Origin: Centroberyx gerrardi
Taxonomy: Eukaryota > Chordata > Actinopteri > Beryciformes > Berycidae
Assembly: GCF_048128805.1 (NCBI RefSeq)
Contig: NC_136016.1
Coordinates: 4,122,001-4,186,000, forward strand
Direction: 5' to 3'
Length of the DNA: 64,000 bases
Shown here: positions 37,187 to 44,762 of the stretch, piece by piece
How positions within the stretch are numbered: position 1 is the first letter of the stretch
How the letters are laid out: every line of letters begins with the position of its first letter
Notes under the pieces: generated by a model
The model's input: the letters and a program-made list of their open reading frames with translations, nothing else
Told to the model about the DNA's origin: nothing
Databases searched by the model: none
Translations under genes and position numbers: made by a program

Positions 37187-38296
37187 GTGATATCAGGAAC
37201 CCACAGACTATAAATGAAATGCGCAGGTGTGTGTACTTGTTAACAAGGTGTCTGCAGGTCCTGAAAAGCTTTGGTGATGTTTGTTTCTGTTGCAAAATTG
37301 TATTAAAAAGGTCAGAAAAAGTCTTAAATTTAGCTTGATGAAACTTCCAGACACCCTGTGTGTGTGTTTGTGTTGTATGTGTGTGTGTACCAGATATGTT
37401 TCACTGACGGAGCACATGAAGCTTGCAAGGTTTCCATGAATAAAGTAAAGTTAAAGGTCCCATATGGTGTAAAACAGGATTTCTCTTGCCTCTGTGATGA
37501 TAAAGGAGTTGGATGGTCTATCTAAACATGGTGAAAGTATCAAAACACACGGTCACACTAAATCCACACAATCCATATTAGAAAAGCGAGCCTCTAAACG
37601 AGCTGTTTGGACTTCCGTAACTTTGTGGCGTCACAAAGGTTCGCTCATTATCATTTTTGTAAGAAATAATTAGACTAACAAAGTGTTTTTTTCAAAGTGG
37701 TTGAGCGGTTATCATTGTTTATTACCGGAGAGTTTTCCCTACCTGTAGCTGCCGGGCCGCGGCGTCTCACGTTTCTCTCTTGAAACGGTTAGCCAATCAG
37801 AACAGAGGGGTCGTTAATATTAATGAGCCTTAAAGACACAGCGACAGAAACAGCCTGGTCTTGGTAAGGCTCAGAGAGATGCTGGAAAATGAATGTGTCA
37901 AAATGGATTGAGAGTGTTTTTGGTACATGACACCACACACACAGCTTTGAATGGACCTCAAGACAGAAAATAAAACACTGGAAAGTGGAGAATATGGGAC
38001 CTTTAACATGGACAAACAGGACAAACTTGAGGTTTAGCATCATGCAGGGGTAGTAAAATATTCAACTCAAGTAGCAGTACTGGGTTAGGGTTAGAGTTAT
38101 CTACCCCCTTGACCTTTACCCTCTCCCTCCTCCAGGTTACCGCCATGTCCGTCTGTGTAAGCTGGACGGCTCCAGCCTGTCGCCTGCCTCTCTCTTCGTC
38201 CACGTCAAGGTCACCCCCTGCCACGGCAGCCCCTCCAAGACCCCAGGCACTTCACCCACCAAGTCACCGTCCAAGTCTGCAGCCAAAAAGCCCTAA
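7950..38296 (+). CDS. plcd3a: Phosphoinositide phospholipase C delta 3 (16 exons, complete)
   Basis: Hydrolyses PIP2 to IP3 and diacylglycerol at the membrane, calcium dependent. Exons: 7950–8040, 21848–21903, 21994–22105, 27506–27734, 28571–28700, 28787–29012, 29137–29338, 30236–30380, 30832–30984, 31844–31987, 32870–33023, 33392–33508, 34681–34859, 35655–35790, 36967–37116, 38136–38296; the sum is 2385 nt, 794 residues plus stop, every phase matching. PH domain ~35–150; EF-hand loops [12 protein letters not shown] and [13 protein letters not shown] domain with [28 protein letters not shown] and SLENH (catalytic His pair and Ca ligands); acidic Ser/Glu X–Y linker in exon 10 after KILVKGKK; Y domain with [26 protein letters not shown]2 with [15 protein letters not shown] and FLVEDHDY. 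The Ser/Pro/Lys-rich C-terminal tail extends past the usual C2 end. Start ATG has A at -3. The paralogue suffix 'a' is inferred from recalled fish sequence. Confidence 0.93.
8734..9112 (+). mobile_element. MITE, dispersed family (copy 1)
   Basis: Starts TAGGGGTGGGAAGATAT and ends with ATTGTCCCATCTCTA, whose reverse complement TAGAGATGGGACAAT matches the start. Internal blocks such as ATTATGTTTATTTCTGAGCC recur, inverted, at 16478–16757. No coding capacity; no clear target duplication. Confidence 0.7.
10128..10583. mobile_element. MITE with AGGGCTTTTCACA-type ends (plcd3a intron 1)
   Basis: Left end AGGGCTTTTCACATAGCACA and right end TGTGTGAAAAGCT are inverted relatives, and the element repeats the phrase TAGCCCAGGG(C)TAA several times in both orientations. 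It abuts the large inverted repeat that starts at 10636. Confidence 0.6.
10636..14090. mobile_element. 3.5-kb inverted-repeat element with ~0.8-kb arms
   Basis: The left arm (about 10636–11430) and right arm (about 13255–14090) are near-identical reverse complements: AAAGTATAATCCGTTTTCCC opens the left arm and GGGAAAACGGATTATACTTT closes the right. Both arms contain the same TATAAAGTCACCAGCCGAGG block, an (AAT)n microsatellite, and GATGAGGAAC at the inner edge. The spacer holds a separate nested element. No transposase frame was found and no target duplication could be read, so class is unknown: long-TIR/foldback transposon or inverted duplication. Confidence 0.8.
12326..13193. mobile_element. 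Nested MITE with CCGTAAATCCTCTAATA-type ends
   Basis: The left end ACCGTAATTCCTCTAATACT and the right end, reverse-complemented ACCGTAAATCCTCTAATAGT, match over about 25 bp. TA flanks both ends if the repeat begins CCGTAA. The body repeats the phrase GGCCTTTATT several times and has a GC-rich core at 12780–13040. It sits in the spacer of the large inverted repeat, so it inserted into that element. Confidence 0.75.
14091..15845. other. plcd3a intron 1 sequence with SINE remnant
   Basis: No gene seen. Near 14996–15020 the phrase TAAGTCGCTCTGGATGAG is the usual 3' signature of fish tRNA-derived SINEs, followed by CCATACCCGCTTATTCCTAT, another common dispersed fish repeat. Confidence 0.5.
15847..15902. 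repeat. (GT)n microsatellite
   Basis: Near-continuous TG dinucleotide run of about 55 bp in plcd3a intron 1. Confidence 0.95.
16478..16757 (-). mobile_element. MITE, dispersed family (copy 2, inverted)
   Basis: Reverse-complement relative of the element at 8734–9112: it shares AGCAAGCCAATGCCATTGCT, TTTGTGGCTCAGAAATAAAC and the terminus ATTGTCCCATCCCTA. It is truncated or diverged at its other end near the ATATATCGC repeats. Confidence 0.7.
17618..17702. repeat. (AC)n microsatellite, longest in window
   Basis: About 80 bp of ACAC repeats interrupted by one ACGC unit, in plcd3a intron 1. Confidence 0.95.
18234..19379 (+). CDS. Intronless coiled-coil protein nested in plcd3a intron 1, function unknown
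   Basis: An uninterrupted 381-codon frame in one exon. The ATG at 18234 has A at -3 and G at +4, the first good start in frame; longer readings rely on a non-ATG TTG at 18201. The N terminus is basic ([12 protein letters not shown]), then a Trp/Arg/Glu-rich part, then from about residue 140 to 340 heptad-like Leu/Ala/Gln/Lys/Glu sequence typical of a long coiled coil (for example [18 protein letters not shown]). Near the C terminus eight lysines precede [12 protein letters not shown], a short amphipathic segment, then a Lys-rich tail ending ESTSN. AATAAA lies about 75 bp after the stop. Same strand as plcd3a. No signal peptide, membrane segment or enzyme motif is visible. I do not recognise the family; a lineage-specific gene or old retrocopy is possible. 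Confidence 0.75.
   Translation: MEATQKTRRQRGKKKKGWEVQQNPQQQDAQVWPSHRPAGRRAYLPPLPEERETGVPHHLQNYRRQEDNWTRRRERVRAQEEVWIRAWAEEQTEVQKQFGPEKYQKIMEEENSLKRALGLDFLIQTHEQPQEQAIKTDAQLEENPAGQQTQAAEDSLSDLQLQLKEAQKLAEQQAKKIQAIEQKNKALHNNIEQLNEDLQREKNLSAQAEENHQAAMLELRLKFAKSAIQETDAKLKADAVKDALRKEKEEAEKAKNITKQAVEETQKAVEKYLAAQLALKQAEEKLKKHLLQWQQERAELIKAKNDTQRAMEDKEQEWAERERFVLEKIADLEQDMSETLEKKKKKKKKHGLLRRLADALTPSRKERKKKNKEDKMESTSN
19455..19460 (+). terminator. Polyadenylation signal of the nested coiled-coil gene
   Basis: CCTGAATAAAAG about 75 bp downstream of the stop codon at 19379. No genomic poly(A) tract follows, so it does not look like a young retrocopy tail. Confidence 0.6.
19461..21370. other. plcd3a intron 1, distal unassigned part
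   Basis: AT-rich sequence with an (AC)n tract at 20416–20453. No coding frame, RNA gene or clear transposon end recognised. Confidence 0.5.
21376..21846. repeat. Pyrimidine-rich tract upstream of plcd3a exon 2
   Basis: Two blocks (about 21376–21540 and 21646–21846) are almost entirely C and T on the plus strand, with pure (CT)n at 21495–21520. The second block runs directly into the exon 2 acceptor TCTTTCCAG. Confidence 0.85.
22106..22155. repeat. (GT)n microsatellite starting at the exon 3 donor
   Basis: The donor GTAAGTGTGTGTG of plcd3a exon 3 runs straight into about 45 bp of GT repeats. Confidence 0.95.
22156..26194. other. plcd3a intron 3, mostly unassigned
   Basis: No coding exon or RNA gene seen. 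Simple repeats: (CT)n 22829–22857, (AC)n 23272–23302, (GT)n 24310–24344, an AGT/AGC trinucleotide run 24629–24720, and (GT)n 25546–25581. Confidence 0.6.
26203..26567. mobile_element. Non-autonomous hAT transposon, 365 bp
   Basis: Left end TAAAGCTGCAAC and right end, reverse-complemented TAGGGCTGCAAC, form 12-bp terminal inverted repeats. They are flanked by a perfect 8-bp duplication CTAAGCTG (26195–26202 and 26568–26575), the hAT hallmark. Subterminal ATTAATCGATTAGTTG blocks are inverted relatives. A very common element type in fish introns. Confidence 0.9.
27735..28570 (+). other. plcd3a: U12-type AT-AC intron of plcd3a (intron 4)
   Basis: The exon 4 frame has no GT donor where the protein demands an end; instead it reads ATATCCTTAC, the U12 AT-AC donor. 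The 3' end has TTCCTTGAC at 28548–28556, the U12 branch-site consensus, with the branch A 15 nt before the terminal AC at 28569–28570. Splicing there keeps phase (GAC AT|C TGG) and yields Asp-Ile-Trp-Ile-His. Phospholipase C genes are among families known to carry minor-spliceosome introns. Confidence 0.9.
29609..29677. repeat. Perfect 33-bp hairpin with 3-nt loop
   Basis: Arms 29609–29641 and 29645–29677 are exact reverse complements, loop CAC. The arm contains AGCTGACACCAGTCACTTG. It lies in plcd3a intron 7, likely a palindromic MITE core. Confidence 0.95.
30993..31125 (+). mobile_element. tRNA-derived SINE fragment
   Basis: An A-box-like TAGTGGTTGGAGAG (31008–31021) and B-box-like GGTTCAATCCCC (31047–31058) are spaced as in tRNA-derived SINE heads. 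It begins almost immediately after the plcd3a exon 9 donor. Confidence 0.6.
32326..32462. mobile_element. Short MITE with GTGGTTCTCAATCCTGGTCC ends
   Basis: GTGGTTCTCAATCCTGGTCC at the left and its exact reverse complement at the right bound about 135 bp. The ends resemble hAT-type GTGGTTCTCAA termini, but no 8-bp duplication is readable. In plcd3a intron 10. Confidence 0.75.
32838..32861. repeat. (GT)n just before the plcd3a exon 11 acceptor
   Basis: About 24 bp of TG repeats followed by CCTCCTCAG, the exon 11 acceptor. A second GT tract (33026–33062) starts right after the donor of the same 154-nt exon. Confidence 0.9.
33203..33272. repeat. Imperfect hairpin in plcd3a intron 11
   Basis: AGGTAATAGTCTGTATGGTA and the downstream GTGCCATACAGACTATTGCC are inverted relatives with few mismatches, loop about 20 nt. 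Confidence 0.7.
36200..36770 (+). mobile_element. Degraded non-LTR retrotransposon fragments (plcd3a intron 14)
   Basis: 36212–36400 encodes a LINE-like segment ([14 protein letters not shown], then [20 protein letters not shown]), as found between endonuclease and reverse transcriptase of Rex1-like fish LINEs. 36690–36765 reads GGACGAACGGTTCTCGAGAT with ACACAGACAGACAG, a common fish RTE-type 3' end. Two separate fragments; family names are recalled, not searched. Confidence 0.55.
37117..37186. repeat. (GT)n/(GA)n/(CAGA)n microsatellite at exon 15 donor
   Basis: The donor GTCTGTGTGTGTG of plcd3a exon 15 is the start of this compound repeat. Confidence 0.9.
37455..38002. mobile_element. TTAA-flanked MITE, 548 bp
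   Basis: Begins AGGTCCCATATGG and ends ATATGGGACCT, flanked on both sides by TTAA (37451–37454, 38003–38006). A TTAA duplication is typical of piggyBac and Kolobok families. In plcd3a intron 15. Confidence 0.8.
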
Positions 38297-40930
38297 TCCC
38301 GTCCGGAATCCCGTCCACCCCGTACCACAAAAGGAACGTCCCACGGAGGCTTACAAGAAATATCTTACAGGAGTTTTATGACTAACCCCTCTGATCTGTA
38401 CCTCTCTGTGGTACACATCTGGTCTTCTCAAGGCTGTCTAAACAGAGACAATCTGATCTTTACAAGGTAAAGATCCGGTTTTCTCTTCTTGTATAAATGC
38501 ATGGTATAGCAAGAGAATGTGGGTTCCACATAGACATACTTAGGGTGGGAAATTACCACCAATTTTGGCTGTGGTTGGTAAGTTTAACTGTTCTCCCAGT
38601 CACTTTAGCAGGTAACCAGACATCATTCAGAAGTCCTATTCTGTTCTATAAAAAAATATATATATGTTTGGCTGGTAAACTAGTGAAAGTGACTAGTGAA
38701 AGCCAATGTTTTTTCACTGTTTCTTCAATTTCTCAATGAATGAAGATGCAATTCTTAGAGCAGGACCCAAGAGCTTTAAGCCAGCCCATCAAACCAGCCT
38801 GTAAAAATCAAAATATATGAATCTAAAAGACAATGATGTTCGGTGCTAGATATGACCTCAACATTTCGAGCATTACAGACTCCTACTTAACCCCTAAAAC
38901 TCCTATCTAACCCTCTAGCCTTAGACGCCTCCTATTTCAGCAGGAGGGAAGTCGTAGCTCTACTTTTAACTTTTAAATTCCAAGTATTATCTCATGTTAG
39001 TATGTATTATAAATGAATAGTCTAGACATGCCTGCTGTTGTGTGGTTCATCCATTACTTAGGTGGAGTGGAGAGCCTCCGTCCTAAAGTGAGACTTTTTA
39101 CTGTATATAATTAGTTATAATATTGGTTCTGAATGCTATATAGTTTAAATTGTATGTACAATGAAGCCGACATCTACTATGAAGTGTTATCACTGTATTA
39201 GGGATGCACAGATGCTGATACTGGTATCAGATAGCAGGCCGGTATCAGGTTAAAATAGGGTAACTTCCCCAAAATCATCGACTAAAAGCCATATGTAAAG
39301 CAAAGAAACTTGAGTTTCTGACAGAATTTAGATCTCCCTTATGAAGAAATATGAATTGTGTCTCAGTGTAATGACATTATCAATGATATTTAAAGTGCAG
39401 CCCTTGTGCAGTTAAAACCGTCCCAGTTCTTTCATAATGCAGCATAGTTATTATATTCAATGGGAAACTGAGCTTTTTTAGATAGACGTAATTTGATTAT
39501 ATCATATATTTTTTCTTTGTGATTATTAATGAACTGAGACCAAACATCATATATCATACTGTACGTAGCCATACATAGTTTTATATCGATTTATTCATTT
39601 TAAAGATAATTTGCGTAGTTGTTTGTGTACTAGCAATGTTATGATATGCACTACAGTTAGATCTGCTGCCTTTGTTATTAGTATTTTTAGCATGTTATAC
39701 AAGATATGAGGTATACTCCTTAGTTACGCTCAGTAGGCAATGATTTTTATTAGTTTGATCTTGTTCCGACATTGTTTATTTTGTGTTCAGAAGTGTACTG
39801 TGCAAGGAAAGTCAGCTTGACTGACAATCCCAGTGACTTTTAGATAAAAGCTTTTTTATCGTCAAGGGTTTGAACAGATCAGCCCGCGAAAATGTGGCTT
39901 TTATTGTGAAAATTCACTTTATTAGGTCATCTACAGTCGGTTTTCATGTTAGAGAATATTTTATACAATGTTGTTTTTACTGAACAGACATGTTTAACTA
40001 TAGAATTGTTTTGTAGAAGTTGATTTTAGAACATTGTTATTTTTGCCAATTTAAACATGACAAGAAACACTATGAATATTTAATGTAAAGTTTATCTGAC
40101 AGAGCTTTTTGTGACTTGAAGGAGATTTCCAACCAGGGCTGGATACCATAAAATGGTACTAATACTAATGTATAACTGTACTGTTATATAAACGTGTAAG
40201 ACATATGTGGAAAAAAGACCAAAGTGGGGAAAGTTGTGTTTTTCAAAAAATCTATACTGTACAATTCAAACCAAGTTACAGCGACACCTTTTATGTATTT
40301 GTTGTTTATTTATTGTAGCCTACCTGAAGTATTATGCTGTTTGGTTTTGTGCGTATATTGCACCAGCTGTATAGTCATCAACCTGATGTTATTTATTTGA
40401 ACAGGTACCAAATATACAATGGTAGAAACACAACAAAACATACCAAATAGAGTTGAGTAAACAAGTCATAACCTGAGAGAGTATTTGAATATTTGAAGTC
40501 CAGCTCTTATAGATCTTATAGATTAACCACATTTTTATTTTGATTCAAGAATTTTCTAGAAAGTTGCATATATCACTCTACAAGTATGAAGATTATGTTA
40601 CTTATTCGAGAAAATTCTTGAAGTAATTAAATTGTATCCAAGACAAGTGAAATGCTCTCACCCCATTGGTGGAGGTTTTCATTGGTTTTAAGAAAAAAAT
40701 CAAGGATGACAAATGACTTGATATGGATTTTTTTGCAGTGTAGTTTTGAAGATGCAAGACAAAATTCATTACATTCTTGTTTATGATCACTGACCCTAAT
40801 ACCGGACAGATCACACTGTCATTATGGTTCTATGCAAAATAAAATGTTAATGTTACTAAAATGAAGGTTCATTAAGACAGTGTTTACCAGACAACTCCAA
40901 CGACTGAACTGACTAAAATAAAAAATAAAA
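38297..40930 (+). other. plcd3a: Candidate long 3' UTR of plcd3a
   Basis: After the stop at 38294–38296 comes about 2.6 kb of AT-rich sequence without splice-worthy frames, ending with AATAAA at 40838–40843 and a second AATAAA cluster near 40915. It contains ATTTA-type motifs and one transposon remnant at 39199. Extent is inferred; an earlier polyadenylation site cannot be excluded. Confidence 0.5.
39199..39260 (+). mobile_element. MITE end, TAGGGATGCACAGATGCTGA type
   Basis: TAGGGATGCACAGATGCTGA followed by TACTGGTATCAGATA matches one end of a common fish hAT-like MITE. The matching right end was not found. Confidence 0.5.
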
Positions 40931-41755
40931 AGTGAAACTCAGCAATTGTGTTTTATGGTTCATTTACAACAGACTGTGCAGTCCATTTGGCATTATAACA
41001 GTGTTTTATTGGTTTATTAGGATCTCTATTAGCTGCAGTTTATGCCCCAGCTGCTCTTCCTGGAGTCATGAAACACAACAACATGACATTATTCAACACA
41101 GTAATGAACATCAACAGTAGTCAGAGATCAATACAGAGACAAAATGACATTCAATTAAAAACATCATAACAAACAAGAAGAAAAGACAGAAAAGTATGTG
41201 TAGAGTAAATGTAAAATAGAAAGAGAAACAGAAAAAGTATTTATCTCATATGAAGGAGAGCTATTATGTGATGAGATATTTCCTGAGTTGTTTTTTTAAG
41301 CCTGGTTTTGCTGGGTGCTTGAATAACAGTGTTTATGTTACTTACATTTGTCATTAAATTAGAATGAAGACATGTTTGGCATGCTGGATCATTTTGAATA
41401 CACGGAACAACAGCAGCCTCCTGTGGTACAAGAGAGAACTGCAGCAGCTCAGGGACAAAACCTGAAGAAAACTCACTGAGCTGCTCGGAATTGCGCCCCC
41501 TACTGTTGAGCTGAAAACACCCAAAGTTTGAAATAAATATGTAAAAATATTTAAAAGAAATTTAGATAAAAATCCTGACATTGAAATTGTTTTTTTCTGT
41601 GATGTTTTTGTGTTGTTTAATTGTTTTTGGGTTTCTCATGGTGCCCCCTCAGCTCTTTTAACTCAATAATAATAATAATAATAATAATAATAACTTTATT
41701 TATATAGCACTTTTCAAAACACAGTTACAAAGTGCTTTACAATAAAAACAGACAC

Positions 41756-42335
41756 ATCCTACCGACTGGGGTACCCGCAGACCCCAGAGGTATACTTTTC
41801 GTCATATCTCACAGGTGCTTTATTCTATCATTCCAATTTTTCATGACTTTGTCAATCAATTTGTTCCTAATGACTTCATATCATTGTTTTCTGTTTCTGT
41901 TTTAATTAGTGCTTTTTAAAAATACCAATGTATTGGGGTCCTGGGGGACCCCAGTCAAAAGCACCCAATTCCGCCTATGCAGTTTTAATAGATGGAACTA
42001 TTTATTGAGTTCATGTTTGCCATGGGTCCTAATTTAAAGTATCACACACTATCAGGGGGGGAGGGGCACTCTGTCAGTCATTTTGAAGGAGACAGATACA
42101 GATGCAGCAGACACAGATTTCAGTCAAGTCAGAAATACAATACATAATTTAATTAACTGTAACATTTTTTGTTTTTTTCAGATGATATTGATTACATAAC
42201 TAATAATGTTTTGAGAAGAAATAAGTTAACATTTTGCTATGATGGTTGTTTCTTACAGTAGTTTATTCTTGGGGTCCCTAGGGACCCCAGTCGGTAGTCC
42301 TTGTATGTTAAATATGTTGGTAGGATGAGGGTTAA
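41756..42335. mobile_element. piggyBac-like MITE inserted in the LINE 3' UTR (candidate)
   Basis: The right end, read inward on the minus strand, is TTAACCCTCATCCTACC; the left end has CATCCTACCGACTGGGGT, so both share CATCCTACC and GACTGGGGT. Three internal palindrome-like blocks of the form GGGGTCCnnGGGACCCC occur, near 41775, 41937 and 42272. The TTAA and CCCT are missing on the left, probably by a small deletion. It separates the end of LINE ORF2 from the LINE tail. Confidence 0.55.
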
Positions 42336-42990
42336 AATGCAAAGAGAACTAAAAGCCATAAAAACTAATCACATTATAAAAACACAAATAGAGTAAAATG
42401 AACTAAAATGCCATAAAATATAATGAAATCACCGAAAAGCAATTTTAAACAAGTGGGTTTTTAACAGTGATTTAAAAGACGATACAGAGTTTGCAGCCCT
42501 GATCTCCTCAGGCAAGTTGTTCTAAAGTCTAGGAGCCCTGACTGCAAAGGCTCTGTCCCCTCTGTGTATCAATCTGGACCGTGGAACAACAAGTAGCGAC
42601 GTATCCGAAGATCTCAGGGAGCGGGAAGGGACATAGGGCAATAAGAGATCTGATAGATAGCTTGGGGCAAGGCCTCTCTGGGCTTTGTAAGTAATCAATA
42701 AAATCTTAAAATCAATTCTAAAAGCAACAGGTAGCCAGTGTAGGGAAGCCAGGATCGGTGAAATGTGATCATGTTTTCTAGACCGAGTTAAAATCCTGGC
42801 AGCAGAGTTTTGGATGAGCTGGAGGCGGGAGAGAGATTTTTTGCTGATGCCAGAGAGCAGGGAATTACAGTAGTCCAATCGACTGGTTATGAAAGCGTGA
42901 ATGACAGTTTCCAGATTTTTGGCAGAAAGAAATGGTCTAATCCTTGAAATGTTTCTGAGATTATAAAAGCAGGATTGAACCATTGAATTA

Positions 42991-44762
42991 GGGTAAACGT
43001 CCCTATTAAGCCCACGTACTATATAAGCCCACTTGCAACTTCTGAGTCAAATAAAAAAAAACTACATCATCATTTTTTGCTGTGTGATGTTTCTTCCAAT
43101 GAAGCTGCTTGTTACATAAATGACACTTTTTATTGTTAGCCAATCAGATTTGTCGATATTGAGTTATCAAAGCACATGTGTGACATGTGCCTGCTGATCC
43201 CAGAAGAAGTTGCAAAAAAACTTTGGTGATTTTGATACCCTCAGAAGATAACATTTTTTGCATATTTCTACTCCTGTTTTTAGTAAATACTCATTTGTTA
43301 TCAAAATTTAAGTGATTAGTGTTCTTTAGCATGCTAGCAAACAGACCACATGCTGCATCAATACAGTAGCTGCATAGTATGGTTCATTGCAATGACATAA
43401 AGCATGATAAGCATGTATAGTTTACATTTATGTATGCAGTTTATATTATTATACTGTTAAATAGACAACAAATGTGTATGTTTATCTTTATTTATTTTTT
43501 AATTAACATTTTTACCTGGTGGACTTAAAGGGGACGCTAGCAAAAAAATCACACAGTCTGGGGTGGATGTAAATGAGTATAGCTAATTACTTCTCTGCAT
43601 GATCAATTTATACTTTGTATGTTATGTTAGTGCACCATATATAGATTTATTTCATATAGTTGTTTTTTTAATGTCATGTGCGTATAATAAAATATTCTGT
43701 CTTTTAACCATAAATTCACTGATGTTCCCTTTAAGCCCAGCTGCTCCCATTAAGCCCACTTGACTGTGTTTCAATGGGGATTTTCTCCCTTTTGACCGTT
43801 GAACTATTTTCCTCCCTAATTTTGACCTCACCTGATGAATCAGCTCCATAATCCAGATAATTAATACCCATATTTAAACAACAGTGATATTGCATCGGTC
43901 AATTCATTCTGGATAGGCCTATATTCTATCCTAACATTAACAATAATTTTTTAATCTTTACTTTTCAGATGAGTTTTAGTTTGAGATGACTAAAGTTAAT
44001 AACTAAGTTATTGTTATGTAAATCCTGAAATTTACTCATTTACTATCCTTAGAACATTAGTATTGAACCTGCAAACTGTTTTTCTTTCAGTCAGTCGGTC
44101 TTCAGAAATCTTCATAAAACATCTGCACTTTCAACCAGCTGGCTGGACCAGAAATTTTGGCCAATTTCAAATGCCAACAGCACACCATAGGATAGAGATA
44201 CAGACAAAATGACAACACATATTGAAAGATGAAGTATTGAAGAGTAATTTCCACTATAGTTTGATTTTGTTCGTAAATAGTTTTTTGGCTACATTCCAAA
44301 GAAGACATGTTGTAAGTTTAGCTTTTTCTGCGTTGACAACACAGCAAAAAGGCTGGTCACGCCTATTTCAAATGCCATTTACAGGCCATAGGATAGGAGT
44401 GGAGACAAAATGAAAATAGCTATTGAGAGCTAAGAGATTACAGATTTGAATAGAACAAGTTTGTATTGTTAAGATTTTTTAAATATATATTTATTTATCA
44501 ACAAATCATGAAGTGGGCTTATTTGGAACACCCATGGGCTTAAAGGGTACGTTAGGTACCCATTAAGCCCATGCCAGACTTTTGACATATTTTGACAAAT
44601 TAAACAATAAAAACATTAGAAATTGGTATAAATGAATTATTGACACTTCAAATGAGAGATTAGACTTTCATGTTAACTAAAATGTTCTCACTTAAATTGG
44701 GGCAGTATATATTAAAAATGTCTGAAAAGCGGATTTGGTGGGCTTAATAGGGACATTTATCC
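42991..44762. mobile_element. 1.77-kb DNA transposon with 25-bp TIRs inserted in the LINE ORF
   Basis: Left terminus GGGTAAACGTCCCTATTAAG then CCCAC; right terminus reverse-complemented GGATAAATGTCCCTATTAAG then CCCAC (two mismatches in 25). TA flanks both ends (42989–42990, 44763–44764), and removing the element with one TA restores the LINE frame, so both boundaries are exact. The 8-mer TAAGCCCA occurs eight times in either orientation, grouped near the ends and at 43732–43758. No intact transposase; the longest internal frame (minus, 43652–43849) is not recognisable. TA duplication suits the Tc1/mariner–pogo group. Confidence 0.9.

Noticed and set aside
40434-40930. A second gene downstream of plcd3a at 40–41 kb
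   Set aside because: Only short AT-rich frames; better explained as 3' UTR with polyadenylation signals.
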